Assembly: GCF_021352225.1 (NCBI RefSeq)
Contig: NZ_JAAUVI010000003.1
Location: 513,965 to 577,964, forward strand
DNA length: 64,000 bases
Origin: Methylobacterium sp. C25
Lineage (GTDB): Bacteria > Pseudomonadota > Alphaproteobacteria > Rhizobiales > Beijerinckiaceae
Direction: 5' to 3'
A model generated the notes under the pieces. The model did not search any database. It was not told the DNA's origin and worked only from the letters and a program-made list of their open reading frames with translations. Positions within the stretch are counted from its first letter, which is position 1; each line of letters starts with the position of its first letter. A program made the position numbers and the translations under genes. Shown here one piece after another: positions 49,337-61,722 of the stretch.

Positions 49337-50656
49337 TCAAGCCGAAGCCCGGAGCACTGCTCGCGTCTTGTCCACGAATTCGCCGATCTGGTCTTCGTTG
49401 ACGATCAGCGCCGGGCACAGCGCCAGCGTATCGCCCGAGACGCGGATGACGAGATCACTCTCGTTGAAGGCGTGGACCATGGCCTCGTAGCCCCGCGCGC
49501 CCGGCGAATCGGCCCTCGCTGCGAGATCGATGGCGGCCGCGAGGCCGACGACGCGGATGTCGAGCACATTGGGCTCCTCGCGCAGGCTCATCATGGCTTT
49601 TGCAAAGATCGGTTCCCGCGCACGCGCCTGCTTGAACAGCCCCTCGTCCCGGTAGAGGTCGAGCGTGGTGAGCCCGGCGGCGCAGGCCAGCGGATGGCCG
49701 GAATAGGTGTAGCCATGAAATAGCTCGATCGCACGCTCCGGCCCCTGCATCAGCGCCGTGTGGATCCCTTCGCGCACGATCACACCGCCGAGCGGGACGG
49801 TGCCGTTGGTCACGCCTTTCGCAAAGCAGATCATGTCTGGCGTCACGCCATAGCGCTCGGCAGCGAAGGCGAATCCGAGCCGGCCGAAGCCGGTGATGAC
49901 CTCATCGAAGATCAGCAGGATGCCGTGTCGGTCGCAAATGCCGCGCAGCCGCTGCAGGTAGCCCTTCGGTGGCGCGAGCACGCCGGTCGAGCCTGCCATG
50001 GGCTCTACGATCACCGCGCAGATCGTCGAGGCGTCGTTCAAGGCGACGATCCGCTCCATTTCGTCGGCCAAATGCACGCCCCAGTCGGGTTCGCCGACGG
50101 AAAAGGCTTGATGCTCGCGATCGTAGGTGTGCGGCAGGTGATCGATCCCCGAAAGGCCGTGCCCGAACGCCTTGCGATTGGCCGGGAGACCGCCGACCGA
50201 GATGCCGCCGAAACCGGTGCCGTGATAGCCGCGCTCGCGTCCGATCAGCCGGGTGCGGCCGCCCTCCCCTCGGGCATGGCGATAGGCCAGCGCGATCTTG
50301 AGGGCCGTATCGACCGATTCCGAACCGGAATTGCAGAAGAAGACGTGGTCGAGGTCGCCAGGCGCCAGTTCGGCGATCCGTGAGGCGAGCGCGAAGGCGC
50401 CTTCATGACCGAACTGGAACGGCGGGGCATAGTCGAGCCGCGCGGCCTGGTCCTGGATCGCGGCAACGATCGGTGCGCGATTGTGCCCGGCATTGCAGCA
50501 CCAGAGGCCGGAGATGCCGTCGAGCAGCTGTCGCCCGTCCGGCGTGCGGTAATACATGCCCTCTGCGCTCGCGATCATGCGCAGATCCCGCTTGGCCGCA
50601 CGATTGGCCGTGAAGGGCATCCACCAGGCGTCGAGGTCGTTGCGGGGAGTGCTCAT
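49337..50656 (-). CDS. Class III PLP aminotransferase, omega-amino acid:pyruvate type
   Basis: 439 residues. Conserved start NDLDAWWMPFTANRAAKRD is typical of beta-alanine (omega-amino acid)-pyruvate transaminases. PLP phosphate site FFCNSGSESVDTALKIALAY, the FDEVITGFGRLG Asp that contacts the PLP ring nitrogen, and the Schiff-base Lys in MICFAKGVTNGTVPLGG are present. Also HGYTYSGHPLACAAGL. Substrate not fixed; beta-alanine or a diamine-derived amino acid is likely. Divergent from the DUF2948-hisD operon. Confidence 0.93.
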   Translation of the reverse strand: MSTPRNDLDAWWMPFTANRAAKRDLRMIASAEGMYYRTPDGRQLLDGISGLWCCNAGHNRAPIVAAIQDQAARLDYAPPFQFGHEGAFALASRIAELAPGDLDHVFFCNSGSESVDTALKIALAYRHARGEGGRTRLIGRERGYHGTGFGGISVGGLPANRKAFGHGLSGIDHLPHTYDREHQAFSVGEPDWGVHLADEMERIVALNDASTICAVIVEPMAGSTGVLAPPKGYLQRLRGICDRHGILLIFDEVITGFGRLGFAFAAERYGVTPDMICFAKGVTNGTVPLGGVIVREGIHTALMQGPERAIELFHGYTYSGHPLACAAGLTTLDLYRDEGLFKQARAREPIFAKAMMSLREEPNVLDIRVVGLAAAIDLAARADSPGARGYEAMVHAFNESDLVIRVSGDTLALCPALIVNEDQIGEFVDKTRAVLRASA

Positions 50657-50910
50657 GCCAGCCTCTCGCGATCATCTTCATGCAGGTGATCGCATGCCGT
50701 CCGATCAACAGTCACGATGAGGACGACGCGATCCGAGGGCCATTCGCACACTACCTGTCATGCACCGGCGGAATTGGGAGGAGGTGGCACGGCCACGATC
50801 GATCGTTCCACCCCAGTGGAGTTGCCCAGGCCGAGGGGCCTCGCTACCTACACGCCGATGATTGTCCGGGTCGCCGCACGATCCGGACACCCAGCCCCGC
50901 CGGAGCCCTC

Positions 50911-51390
50911 GTGGAGCTTCTCAAACTCGCTGCCCTCGACGCCGAAGACCTCGCCGTCATCTCCGCAAACCTCCAGGACGCAATCCTGCGGACGGGCGAT
51001 CTCGCCTGGCTTGCTGGCGAGCACCGGTTCGTGCTGGTGGCGCGCCGCTTCGACCGTTCGACCGACCCTGGCGAGCCTCCGCGCCGCCGCCTGGTCGGCG
51101 TCCATTTCGAGCGCGTGCTGAGCGTGAAGAGCAAAGGCATCGCCCCGGGGCAAGCCTCCGACGAGACCCTGAGCCTGCTCGCCGTCACCTTCGAGCCGGG
51201 CGAAGTGCCCTCCGGCACTGCGACCCTGGTCTTCGCCGGCGGTGGCGCGATCCGACTCGCGCTCGAATGCATCGAGATCCGTATGAAGGACCTCGGCCCC
51301 GTATGGGAAGCGGAGGGGCGCCCCGACCACGACGCCGAGCAGGCCGGACAGGCCGCGCTTAAGGGCCAGACCCGAGACATCGCATCATGA
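50911..51390 (+). CDS. DUF2948 family protein
   Basis: 159 residues from GTG 50911 with GGAG six bases upstream; the frame extends to 50680 but only this start gives a family-like N terminus (ELLKLAALDAEDLAVISANL). Family marks: GEHRFVLVARRFDRS, RRLVGVHFERVLSVKSKGI, and GTATLVFAGGGAIRLALECIE. Universal partner of hisD in Rhizobiales; here its stop overlaps the hisD ATG (ATGA). No proven function. Confidence 0.9.
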   Translation: MELLKLAALDAEDLAVISANLQDAILRTGDLAWLAGEHRFVLVARRFDRSTDPGEPPRRRLVGVHFERVLSVKSKGIAPGQASDETLSLLAVTFEPGEVPSGTATLVFAGGGAIRLALECIEIRMKDLGPVWEAEGRPDHDAEQAGQAALKGQTRDIAS

Positions 51391-52682
51391 TCCGCCTCGA
51401 CAGCCGCGCTTCCGATTTCGGCGAGGCCTTCGCACGCCTCCTCAGCGTCAAGCGCGAGATCTCGGAGGATGTCGACGAGACCGTGCGCGGCATCATCGCC
51501 GGCGTGGTCTCCGGCGGCGATGGCGCACTTGTCGATTACAGCCGCCGCTTCGACCGCCTCGGTGAGGATTTTTCGGAAGCCACATTGCGGTTCACGGCGG
51601 ACGAGATCGAGGCCGCAATGGCTCAGTGCCCGGCCGAGACGCTGGCGGCACTCCGCCTCGCCGCCGAGCGGATCGAGACCTATCACCGTCTCCAGGTGCC
51701 GAAGGATCACCTCGCCACCGACGATCTCGGCGTCACGTCGGGCTGGCGCTGGACAGCGCTCGAATCGGTCGGTCTCTATGTGCCCGGCGGGACAGCGAGC
51801 TATCCCTCTTCCGTCCTGATGAACGCGGTACCCGCGCGCGTCGCCGGCGTGCCGCGCGTCGCCATGGTGGTGCCGACGCCGGAGGGCCGGCTCAACCCGC
51901 TGGTGCTCGCCGCAGCGCAGATCTCCGGCGTCACAGAGATCTTCCGGGTGGGCGGCGCTCAGGCCGTGGCGGCCTTGGCCTATGGGACGAAGACCGTGGC
52001 GCCGGTCGCCAAGATCGTCGGACCGGGCAACGCCTATGTCGCGGCCGCCAAGCGCCGGGTGTTCGGCCAGGTCGGCATCGACATGATCGCCGGCCCTTCC
52101 GAGGTGCTGATCCTCGCCGACGGACACGCCAACCCCGACTGGATCGCCGCCGACCTCCTGGCCCAGGCCGAGCATGACGAAGCAGCCCAGGCGATCCTGA
52201 TCACCACCTCCGACAGCTTGGCCGCACAGGTCGAGCAGGCCGTCGAGCGGGCACTTGCCCACATGTCGCGCCAAGCCATCGCTCGGGCGAGCTGGCGCGA
52301 TTACGGCGCGATCATCCGCGTCCAAAACTTCGACGAGGCCGTGCCCCTGGTCGATCGGCTGGCGCCGGAACATCTCGAGATCGAGACCGAGGACGCCGAG
52401 GAACTCTCTCTCAAAATCCGCAATGCTGGCGCGATCTTCCTCGGCTCGCACACGCCGGAGGCGATCGGCGACTATGTCGGCGGCCCGAACCACGTGCTGC
52501 CCACCGCCCGCTCTGCGCGATTCTCATCGGGACTTTCGGTGCTCGATTTCATGAAGCGCACCTCGATCTTGCGTTGCGATCCTGCAGCGCTGAGAGCGCT
52601 CGGCCCGGCGGCGATCGCTCTCGGCCAGTCCGAAGGCCTCGACGGGCACGCCCGCTCGGTCGCGATCCGCTTAAACCTCTGA
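51387..52682 (+). CDS. hisD: Histidinol dehydrogenase
   Basis: NAD+-dependent zinc enzyme, two-step oxidation of histidinol to histidine. 431 residues. Seen: [59 protein letters not shown], the zinc/active-site [15 protein letters not shown], and LAPEHLEIE and [14 protein letters not shown]. Coupled to DUF2948 upstream; UPF0262 and phosphatase genes follow. Confidence 0.98.
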   Translation: MIRLDSRASDFGEAFARLLSVKREISEDVDETVRGIIAGVVSGGDGALVDYSRRFDRLGEDFSEATLRFTADEIEAAMAQCPAETLAALRLAAERIETYHRLQVPKDHLATDDLGVTSGWRWTALESVGLYVPGGTASYPSSVLMNAVPARVAGVPRVAMVVPTPEGRLNPLVLAAAQISGVTEIFRVGGAQAVAALAYGTKTVAPVAKIVGPGNAYVAAAKRRVFGQVGIDMIAGPSEVLILADGHANPDWIAADLLAQAEHDEAAQAILITTSDSLAAQVEQAVERALAHMSRQAIARASWRDYGAIIRVQNFDEAVPLVDRLAPEHLEIETEDAEELSLKIRNAGAIFLGSHTPEAIGDYVGGPNHVLPTARSARFSSGLSVLDFMKRTSILRCDPAALRALGPAAIALGQSEGLDGHARSVAIRLNL

Positions 52683-52722
52683 TAGGCGTTTCCAGACGCG
52701 AAGCTGAGAGAAGGCGACGGCG

Positions 52723-53229
52723 ATGCCGGCCGAAGCGGACAAAGCGACAGATACCGACGCCTCGAGCAACCGCCTCGCGGCGGTAAGCCTCGACGAGGCC
52801 TCGATCAGCCGTGGCAATCCCGACCAGGAGCATGAGCGCGCCATCGCGATCTTCGACATCCTAGAGGAAAACGCCTTCGCCCTGCCCGGCCGCGATCACG
52901 GCCCCTATGCACTGGTAATCGGGCTGGTCGAGAACAAGCTGTCCCTGGCGATCTCGACTGAAAGCGGCGAGCCGGTGATGACCCACCTGCTCTCGCTCTC
53001 GCCGTTCCGGCGGGTGATCCGCGACTACGAGATGGTCTGCGAGAGCTATTACAGCGCCATCCGCACTGCCTCGCCGACGCAGATCGAGGCGATCGACATG
53101 GGTCGGCGCGGCCTGCACAACGAGGCCTCGGAACTTCTGAAGCAGCGTCTCGACGGTAAGGTCGATCTCGACCACCAGACCGCCCGGCGGCTGTTCACCC
53201 TGGTCTTCGCCTTGCATTGGAAGGGCTGA
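52723..53229 (+). CDS. UPF0262 family protein
   Basis: 168 residues. Marks: [60 protein letters not shown], and [20 protein letters not shown]0262 almost always lies between hisD and the low-molecular-weight phosphatase in alphaproteobacteria, as it does here, 40 bases after hisD. Function unknown. Confidence 0.92.
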   Translation: MPAEADKATDTDASSNRLAAVSLDEASISRGNPDQEHERAIAIFDILEENAFALPGRDHGPYALVIGLVENKLSLAISTESGEPVMTHLLSLSPFRRVIRDYEMVCESYYSAIRTASPTQIEAIDMGRRGLHNEASELLKQRLDGKVDLDHQTARRLFTLVFALHWKG

Positions 53230-53261
53230 TGGGCGTGCGCCGCGCGTCCTGAGGAACCGGC

Positions 53262-53735
53262 ATGGCGGACGAGGCTCCCCCCGGCGGTCCGGCGAAGAAA
53301 CGGCGGGTCCAGGCCGTGCTGTTCATGTGCAACTTCAACGCCGTGCGCTCCCTCGCGGCGGAGGCCATCGCGCGGCATTATTTCGGCAAGTCGATCTACG
53401 TGCAGTCGGCCGGCATACGCGTTGGCGAGCCGAGCGATCCGTTCATGGTATCGGCCCTCGACGAGATCGGTATCGATGCCTCGCGCCATAAGCCGCGCAC
53501 GGTCGAGCAGCTGGAAGAGTGGGAGGGCCTGAACTTCGACCTGATCGTCACGCTCTCACCGGAAGCCCACCACAAGGCGATCGCGCTGACGCACACGCTC
53601 GCGGCCGACGTCGAATACTGGCCAACGCCAGACCCGACGCTCAAACAGGATGGCACACGCGAGCAGCGTCTCGACGGCTACCGCGATGTTCGCGACGGGC
53701 TGACCTATCGGATCAAGTCACGATTGAAAGGATGA
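53262..53735 (+). CDS. Low-molecular-weight phosphotyrosine phosphatase-like protein
   Basis: 157 residues. The P-loop CX5RS is intact (C23 to R29 in FMCNFNAVRSLAAEA), with the late Asp in WPTPDPTLKQDG. Lacks obvious arsenate-reductase thiol relay Cys, so a phosphatase is likelier. Third in the hisD-UPF0262 row. Its last 18 bases overlap, antisense, the end of the next small gene. Confidence 0.9.
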   Translation: MADEAPPGGPAKKRRVQAVLFMCNFNAVRSLAAEAIARHYFGKSIYVQSAGIRVGEPSDPFMVSALDEIGIDASRHKPRTVEQLEEWEGLNFDLIVTLSPEAHHKAIALTHTLAADVEYWPTPDPTLKQDGTREQRLDGYRDVRDGLTYRIKSRLKG

Positions 53736-53933
53736 GCCCTGCTGCTCGTTCCGCACCGGCGCAGCGGCCGCTGCAGAAGCGGCGCGCTCGGCCCAGGACG
53801 CGCGCACATCCTTGATCATCTGCGTGATGAACATCTCGAACGACATGTACGAGAAGATCGCGATGCAGATCAGAAGGGCGAGAGAGACCAGGGTCTTGGC
53901 GGTTGCGACGTCCACGGCGAAATGTCCAAACAC
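53718..53933 (-). CDS. Small single-pass membrane protein (71 aa)
   Basis: GTG start at 53933 (an alternative GTG at 53915 is possible; neither has a strong ribosome-binding site). One transmembrane helix (TLVSLALLICIAIFSYMSFE) follows a short N terminus; the tail holds an Ala-rich stretch (ERAASAAAAAPVRNEQQ). Converges with and overlaps the phosphatase gene by 18 bases. Coding is likely, function unknown. Confidence 0.55.
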   Translation of the reverse strand: MFGHFAVDVATAKTLVSLALLICIAIFSYMSFEMFITQMIKDVRASWAERAASAAAAAPVRNEQQGSSFQS

Positions 53934-54100
53934 GATGTGTCAGGCGAATGTCTGAATAGGGAGGCCTGAATTCCCTTGCGCTCAGCGCATGGGATTCATA
54001 TGACCCCGCCACGTTCCGAACGGCGTGCGCAGACGCACCTCGCTCAGCTCGACATCAGCGCTTGCACGCGCGTCCTAAGATTCTACGAAAATCAGCGACT

Positions 54101-54137
54101 CAATTCGCGAGTGGTCGTCTGATCACCGCGCGAATTG
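54101..54137 (-). terminator. Long hairpin after the NlpC/P60 gene
   Basis: CAATTCGCG (54101-54109) pairs with CGCGAATTG (54129-54137), and GTGGTC (54111-54116) with GATCAC (54121-54126) allowing one G-T. A weak T-tract occurs ten bases further along the minus strand. Seven bases past the stop codon, so terminator by position. Confidence 0.6.
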
Positions 54138-54143
54138 GACAGT

Positions 54144-55010
54144 TTATTCCGCAGTTTGCGAAAGTCGTCGGATCGAAGTGACGGCGCCAAAACTCTTTAC
54201 GGCGATGCGCTCCACCGCTTCACGCAGCGGCTCGACGGCTACACTCATATGATGGCCGTTGGCATGTATCAGCCGGTCGGCATCGAGCATAAGGCCGACA
54301 TGCCCCTTCCAGAACACGAGATCGCCGCGCTGCAGGCCGTCGAGGTCCGGAGGAAGCGCCTCGCCGAGCGCTGACTCCTGCATGTCGGTGTCACGCGGGC
54401 AGGCCATGCCGGCCATCAGCAGCGAGAGTTGCACCAGCCCCGAGCAATCGAGCCCGAGGCTGGTCCGCCCCCCCCAGAGGTACGGCGTGCCGAAGAGGCG
54501 TTCGGCAGTCGCGCAGTAATCGGGCTGCCGATACTGCACGTCACCCGCATGCGCCGCGAAGATATAGGCGCCCGGTCGGACGCGCAGGAAATCACCCTCG
54601 CGATCGGCCGCGGCAAAGGTCGCACCGAGGCTGAGATGGCCGACATTCGGCCGCTTCATATTGGCTGCCGGGTATAGAAAGGTCCGCAGGGCCGTGACCC
54701 GGTGCGTCGGCTGCGGATCGGCTGGGCCGAGTGCGTCCTCGGGAAGGTAGCCGACATAGCCATCGAGCCCGAGCTGAACGAAGGCGAACCCGTCCTTAGC
54801 GTCGTAGAGCGTCACGGGTTCGCCCATGACGGCCTCTGTCTCGTAGCCGGCTGCATGATCCGGTCGTTTGCGCAACGGCGCGGATCCCGTCACGACGCGA
54901 CGCGCCTCGCCTGCCACGAACCGCTCGGCCTCAATGAAGCCCTTCAGGTGCAGAGCGGCCAAATCCGGCCGCGCGGGCGTGAGGCGAGGATCGCGGACAT
55001 CGAGCGTCAT
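54144..55010 (-). CDS. NlpC/P60 (C40) peptidase with SH3-like domains
   Basis: 288 residues. N-terminal region to about 160 carries SH3b-like segments (APLRKRPDHAAGYETEAVMGE...LQLG and VTALRTFLYP...LSLGATF). The catalytic C40 domain has Cys189 in SLGLDCSGLVQLSLL and His237 in FWKGHVGLM, with HANGHHMSVAVEPL holding the third polar site. Cleaves gamma-D-glutamyl-diaminopimelate type links in peptidoglycan. No signal peptide is visible, so cytosolic recycling or non-classical export is possible. Confidence 0.9.
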   Translation of the reverse strand: MTLDVRDPRLTPARPDLAALHLKGFIEAERFVAGEARRVVTGSAPLRKRPDHAAGYETEAVMGEPVTLYDAKDGFAFVQLGLDGYVGYLPEDALGPADPQPTHRVTALRTFLYPAANMKRPNVGHLSLGATFAAADREGDFLRVRPGAYIFAAHAGDVQYRQPDYCATAERLFGTPYLWGGRTSLGLDCSGLVQLSLLMAGMACPRDTDMQESALGEALPPDLDGLQRGDLVFWKGHVGLMLDADRLIHANGHHMSVAVEPLREAVERIAVKSFGAVTSIRRLSQTAE

Positions 55011-55069
55011 GCCCGCGATCCGATGACGAACGCGTCCGATAAGTCAACGAGCCGGGTCGGCAACCTCGG

Positions 55070-55246
55070 CTAGTGCCGAGTGTCGACCACCATCTTCGGC
55101 GGGTCCGCCTCTTCGTCGGCCGTATAGCCCTCCAGCCAATCGAGGCTGTCCTGCGAGCCGGCACGGTAAGGGTTGGATGAATCCGGCTCATGCGCCGCCT
55201 TGGCGGCCCGGCCTTCGTCGTAGATCGTCTGGGAATGAATGAGCAT
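55070..55246 (-). CDS. Ribosome modulation factor-like small protein (58 aa)
   Basis: Read directly: ATG 55246, TAG 55072-55070. An excellent AGGAGG lies eight bases before the ATG. The protein has YDEGRAAKAAHEPDSSNPYR followed by AGSQDSLDWLEGY, matching the RMF pattern of a YxxGxxA helix, NPY turn, then W-x-x-G-Y helix. RMF dimerises 70S ribosomes in stationary phase in gammaproteobacteria; alphaproteobacterial versions are poorly studied. Lies between the NlpC peptidase and kdpE. Confidence 0.8.
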   Translation of the reverse strand: MLIHSQTIYDEGRAAKAAHEPDSSNPYRAGSQDSLDWLEGYTADEEADPPKMVVDTRH

Positions 55247-55308
55247 AATCGTGCCCTCCTGTTCCGAGAGGACAAAGCGCGGCTGCCTCGCCGGTTCCGG
55301 AGAGCGAT

Positions 55309-56013
<705 letters not shown>

Positions 56014-56020
56014 GAGCGCA

Positions 56021-58744
56021 TCATGCCGCCAGCTCCGGCGCCGTTCGCCCACCCGCCTGCACCTGAAACGTCATCGAGAACACCGCGCCGCTGCGCTCGC
56101 GCCGGTTTGCGGCGGTCAGGCGGCCGCCCATGGCCTCGACGAAGCCGCGGGCGATGGCGAGGCCGAGGCCCGTGCCGGCACGGACGCGGTCTCCCTTCCG
56201 CGCCCGATAGAACTTCTCGAAGACCTTTTCGGAGTCGCCCTCGGGGAGGCCATCGCCTTCGTCGAACACGTCGAGACGCAGGCCCGCTCCGTCCCGGCGG
56301 CCGCGGACCGTCACGGTCGTGCCCTCCGGCGCGTATTTCGCGGCATTGTCGAAGAGATTCACCAGGACCTGCTCGAACAGCACCGGATCGAGCGCCACCT
56401 GCGGCAGGTCCGCGGCGAGATCCACCGAGACGTGGTGGCCCGAGAGAATCTTCTCCATGCGCCGCAAGGCGGTGGCGACGATCTCGGCCACGTCGTGCTG
56501 CGCGAGGTTCGGCGCGACCGCGCCCGCCTCGAGCCGCGTCATGTCGAGCAGGTTGGCGATGAAGCGGTTCAACCGCTCGGATTCCGCGACGATCGTCGCC
56601 AGCAGGTCGGCCTTGGACTCGCGTGGCAGGGCCTCGTCGAGATCGCGCAGGGTCGTCGCCGCGCCGAGCACCGAGGCGAGCGGCGTGCGCAGGTCGTGCG
56701 AGATCGAGGTGAGCAGCGCCTGGCGCAGTCGGTCGGTCTCGGCCGCGCGCTTGGCCTGGTCGAGATCCTCGACGAGGCGGACCCGCTCGATGGCCAGCGC
56801 GCCCATGTCGGTGAGGGCGTCGATCAGGCGCCGGCCCTCCGGCGTCAGCAGCGGACCGCTCGTATCGGAATCGAGTCCGATCACGCCGAGCGTACCCCGC
56901 CCGGTCCGCATCGGCAGAAACAGGCGCCGGGCTCCGGGAAGCGTGTCGGCACCGCGCCCAGCCGGACGGTCGTTGTCGAAGGCCCAGCGGGCGGCCGCGA
57001 GATCGGCCTCGTCGAGACGGTCCTCGGGCGGATAGCCGGCCCGCACTGCGACGCTGCCATCCTCCTCCGGCAGCACCAGCACCACGCGCACGCGCAGCAT
57101 CGACGCGACCTGCGCGGCGGTGGCCCAGAGCACGTCGTCGAGGGTGCCGCAGCTCGAGAGCTTGCGGCTGAAGCCGTAGAGCCGCTCGGTGGCCGAGGCC
57201 CGCGCCTGCGAGATCACCGCCAGCTTCCGCGAGCGCGCGGCGAGATTCGAGACCAGAACCGCGACGATGGTGAAGAGCAGGAAGGCGGCGATATTCGTCG
57301 GATCTGTAATGGTGAGGGTGTAGATCGGAGGCAGGAAGAAGAAGTTGTAGGACAGCGAGGCACAGACCACCGCCGTGAGGGACGGGCCGAGCCCGAGACG
57401 CACGGCGACTGCCACGACCGCAGTCAGCAGGATCAGGTCGGCGTTCTCGACGCCAAGGAACGGCTGAAGCAGCAGGGCGAGCCCGAGCGCGACCGCCGAG
57501 GCGAGGATCGCGAGCGCATAGGGCAGCGGGGTCCGGCTGGCGACAGGGGGCGCCGTGGCCACGAGCCGATGCGGGCTGGCCGTATCTTCGACCGCCTCGC
57601 CGCTGATGACATGGACGCTGATGTTGCCGCTGCCGCGGACGAGATCGTGCACCACCGAGCCGTTCACCAGCTCGAACAGGCGCGAGCGCTCCGACTTGCC
57701 GACCACGATGTGGATCACGTTCGACGCCCGGGCATGAGCCAGCACGTCTTCCGCGATGCGCCGGCCGCCCGGGATCGTCACCGGCTCGCCGCCGAGGCGA
57801 TCGGCGAGACGCAGGGCCTCGGCGATGCGGTCCCGCTCGGTCTCGTTCAGGGCGGCACTGCGCGGGCCCTCGACGGTCAGGGCGGTCCAGGGCGCATGCA
57901 GCCGGTCGGCGAGCCGCTTGGCGTAGCGCACGAGACCCTGCGAGCGCGGGTCCTCGCTCACGCAGACCAGCACGCGCTCACCCGCGCCCCAGGGACCGGA
58001 GATGGCGTTGGCCCTCATGTGGCTCAGCAGCTCGTCATCGACCCGGTCGGCCGTGCGGCGCAGGGCCAGCTCGCGCAGAGCGGTCAAGTTGCCGCGGGAA
58101 AAATAGTGGAGCAGCGCCCGCTCGGCATTCTTCGGGACGTAGACCTTTCCGTCCTTGAGGCGCTGGATCAGGTCATCCGGGTTGAGGTCGACCACCTCGA
58201 TGTCGTCGGCCCGGTCGAGGATGCCGTCCGGCACCGTTTCGCGCACGCGGATGCGGGTGATCTGTGCGACGACGTCGTTCAGGCTCTCGACATGCTGGAT
58301 GTTGAGCGTCGTCAGGACGTCGATACCGGCATCGAGCAGCTCCTCGACATCCTGGAAGCGCTTGGGATGGCGCGAGCCCGGCGCGTTGGTGTGGGCGAGC
58401 TCGTCCACCAGGGCCAAGGCCGGCCGGCGCGCCAGCAGCGCGTCGAGATCCATCTCCTCGAGTTGCGTGCCGTGATAGGGCACGCTGCGCCGCGGCAGCA
58501 CCTCGAGGCCCTCGACCAGCGCCTCGGTCTCGGCCCGGCCATGGGTCTCGACGATGCCCACGACGACGTCGAGGCCGGCCTTCGCCTTGGCGCGGCCGAC
58601 CGTGAGCATCTCGTAGGTCTTGCCCACCCCCGGCGCCGCGCCGAGGAAGACCTTCAGCCGGCCGCGTGGGCCCTCCTCCCGCCGCGCCGCATCGAGCAGC
58701 GCGTCGGGCGAGGGGCGGCTGGGATCTCTCCGCTCATCCGGCAT
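56021..58744 (-). CDS. kdpD: Osmosensitive K+ sensor histidine kinase KdpD
   Basis: 907 residues. N-terminal KdpD domain with Walker A FLGAAPGVGKTYEML (35-42 core) and LVDELAHTNAPGSRHPKR; USP domain near 250-370; four membrane helices (about 400-500); GAF-like domain; HisKA with phosphoacceptor His in SISHDLRTPLASV (about residue 683); HATPase with LFDNAAKYAPEG and GTGLGLAIARGF. Membrane protein. Follows kdpC by 23 bases. Confidence 0.97.
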   Translation of the reverse strand: MPDERRDPSRPSPDALLDAARREEGPRGRLKVFLGAAPGVGKTYEMLTVGRAKAKAGLDVVVGIVETHGRAETEALVEGLEVLPRRSVPYHGTQLEEMDLDALLARRPALALVDELAHTNAPGSRHPKRFQDVEELLDAGIDVLTTLNIQHVESLNDVVAQITRIRVRETVPDGILDRADDIEVVDLNPDDLIQRLKDGKVYVPKNAERALLHYFSRGNLTALRELALRRTADRVDDELLSHMRANAISGPWGAGERVLVCVSEDPRSQGLVRYAKRLADRLHAPWTALTVEGPRSAALNETERDRIAEALRLADRLGGEPVTIPGGRRIAEDVLAHARASNVIHIVVGKSERSRLFELVNGSVVHDLVRGSGNISVHVISGEAVEDTASPHRLVATAPPVASRTPLPYALAILASAVALGLALLLQPFLGVENADLILLTAVVAVAVRLGLGPSLTAVVCASLSYNFFFLPPIYTLTITDPTNIAAFLLFTIVAVLVSNLAARSRKLAVISQARASATERLYGFSRKLSSCGTLDDVLWATAAQVASMLRVRVVLVLPEEDGSVAVRAGYPPEDRLDEADLAAARWAFDNDRPAGRGADTLPGARRLFLPMRTGRGTLGVIGLDSDTSGPLLTPEGRRLIDALTDMGALAIERVRLVEDLDQAKRAAETDRLRQALLTSISHDLRTPLASVLGAATTLRDLDEALPRESKADLLATIVAESERLNRFIANLLDMTRLEAGAVAPNLAQHDVAEIVATALRRMEKILSGHHVSVDLAADLPQVALDPVLFEQVLVNLFDNAAKYAPEGTTVTVRGRRDGAGLRLDVFDEGDGLPEGDSEKVFEKFYRARKGDRVRAGTGLGLAIARGFVEAMGGRLTAANRRERSGAVFSMTFQVQAGGRTAPELAA

Positions 58745-58767
58745 GGGCCGAGCTTATCACCGGAACC

Positions 58768-59373
58768 TCACTTTCGGGCGAGATCGTCGAGGGCGATGTT
58801 GAGGGCGAGCACGTTGACCCGCGGCTCGCCGAGAACGCCGAGCCAACGGCCCTGGACCTGCGCGGCGAGGAGCCCGGCGAGCTTATCCTCCGGCACCCCA
58901 CGAGCCTTGGCCACGCGTGGGATCTGGAATCGCGCGGCTTCCGGCGAGATGTCGGGGTCGAGGCCCGAGCCGCTGGTGGTGACGAGGTCGACCGGCACCG
59001 GCTGGCCGGGATTCTCCGCCTTCAGTTTCTCGACGTCGGCCTTCACGCGGTCGGCCAGCGCCGCGCTGGTGGGCCCGAGATTCGAGCCGGAGGAATTGGC
59101 CGCGTTGTAGGGGGCCGGGACGGTCTTCGCGGCGTCGGCCGGATCGGGCGCGGTTGTCGCGGAGTGGCGGCCGTGGAAGTAGCCGTCGCTGGTGAAGCTC
59201 TGGCCGATCAAGCTGGAGCCGACGACCTTGCCGTCGCGCTCGATCAGGCTGCCGGCGGCCTTGGCCGGAAAGATCACCCCGGCGATGCCGGTGACGGCGA
59301 GAGGATAGGCGAGGCCCGTGATCGCCGTCAGGGCGACGAGCAGGACGAGAGCGGGACGAAGCTGGTTCAACAT
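58768..59373 (-). CDS. kdpC: K+-transporting ATPase subunit C
   Basis: 201 residues with a single N-terminal membrane helix ([20 protein letters not shown]). Signature [35 protein letters not shown], and [19 protein letters not shown] are intact. Stabilises the KdpFABC complex. 18 bases after kdpB. Confidence 0.97.
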   Translation of the reverse strand: MLNQLRPALVLLVALTAITGLAYPLAVTGIAGVIFPAKAAGSLIERDGKVVGSSLIGQSFTSDGYFHGRHSATTAPDPADAAKTVPAPYNAANSSGSNLGPTSAALADRVKADVEKLKAENPGQPVPVDLVTTSGSGLDPDISPEAARFQIPRVAKARGVPEDKLAGLLAAQVQGRWLGVLGEPRVNVLALNIALDDLARK

Positions 59374-59391
59374 GGCAGGCCTCCTCGGACC

Positions 59392-61482
<2,091 letters not shown>

Positions 61483-61541
61483 GGTCGGAGCGTCCGAAAG
61501 GGAACAAAGGGAATCGGCATCGTGCGCCGGGCCGGATCGGA

Positions 61542-61721
61542 TCAGGTGCCGGTCGTCAGGGAGCAGGCGGCCATCAGAGCGAGGCCTCCGAGCATCGAGA
61601 CGCCGAGAACCGCGAGGATCAGGTCGGAGACCCGCATGGGCGGCGTGGCGGCCGCCCGGGCGCGGGTCGGGCTGCGCGGCCTGTGCAGCCGGAGGCCCCG
61701 GATCGGGGTGCGAAGGCGCAT
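61542..61721 (-). CDS. Small protein (59 aa) between kdpA and kdpB
   Basis: Read directly: ATG 61721, one base after the kdpA stop (61723), ending TGA 61544-61542. N-terminal half basic ([18 protein letters not shown]), second half a hydrophobic helix ([20 protein letters not shown]) ending in ACSLTTGT. Coupled position and a single membrane helix suggest a real protein. It is not KdpF, which is present separately upstream. Unrecognised; could be a second regulatory membrane peptide of the pump. Confidence 0.55.
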   Translation of the reverse strand: MRLRTPIRGLRLHRPRSPTRARAAATPPMRVSDLILAVLGVSMLGGLALMAACSLTTGT

Positions 61722-61722
61722 C

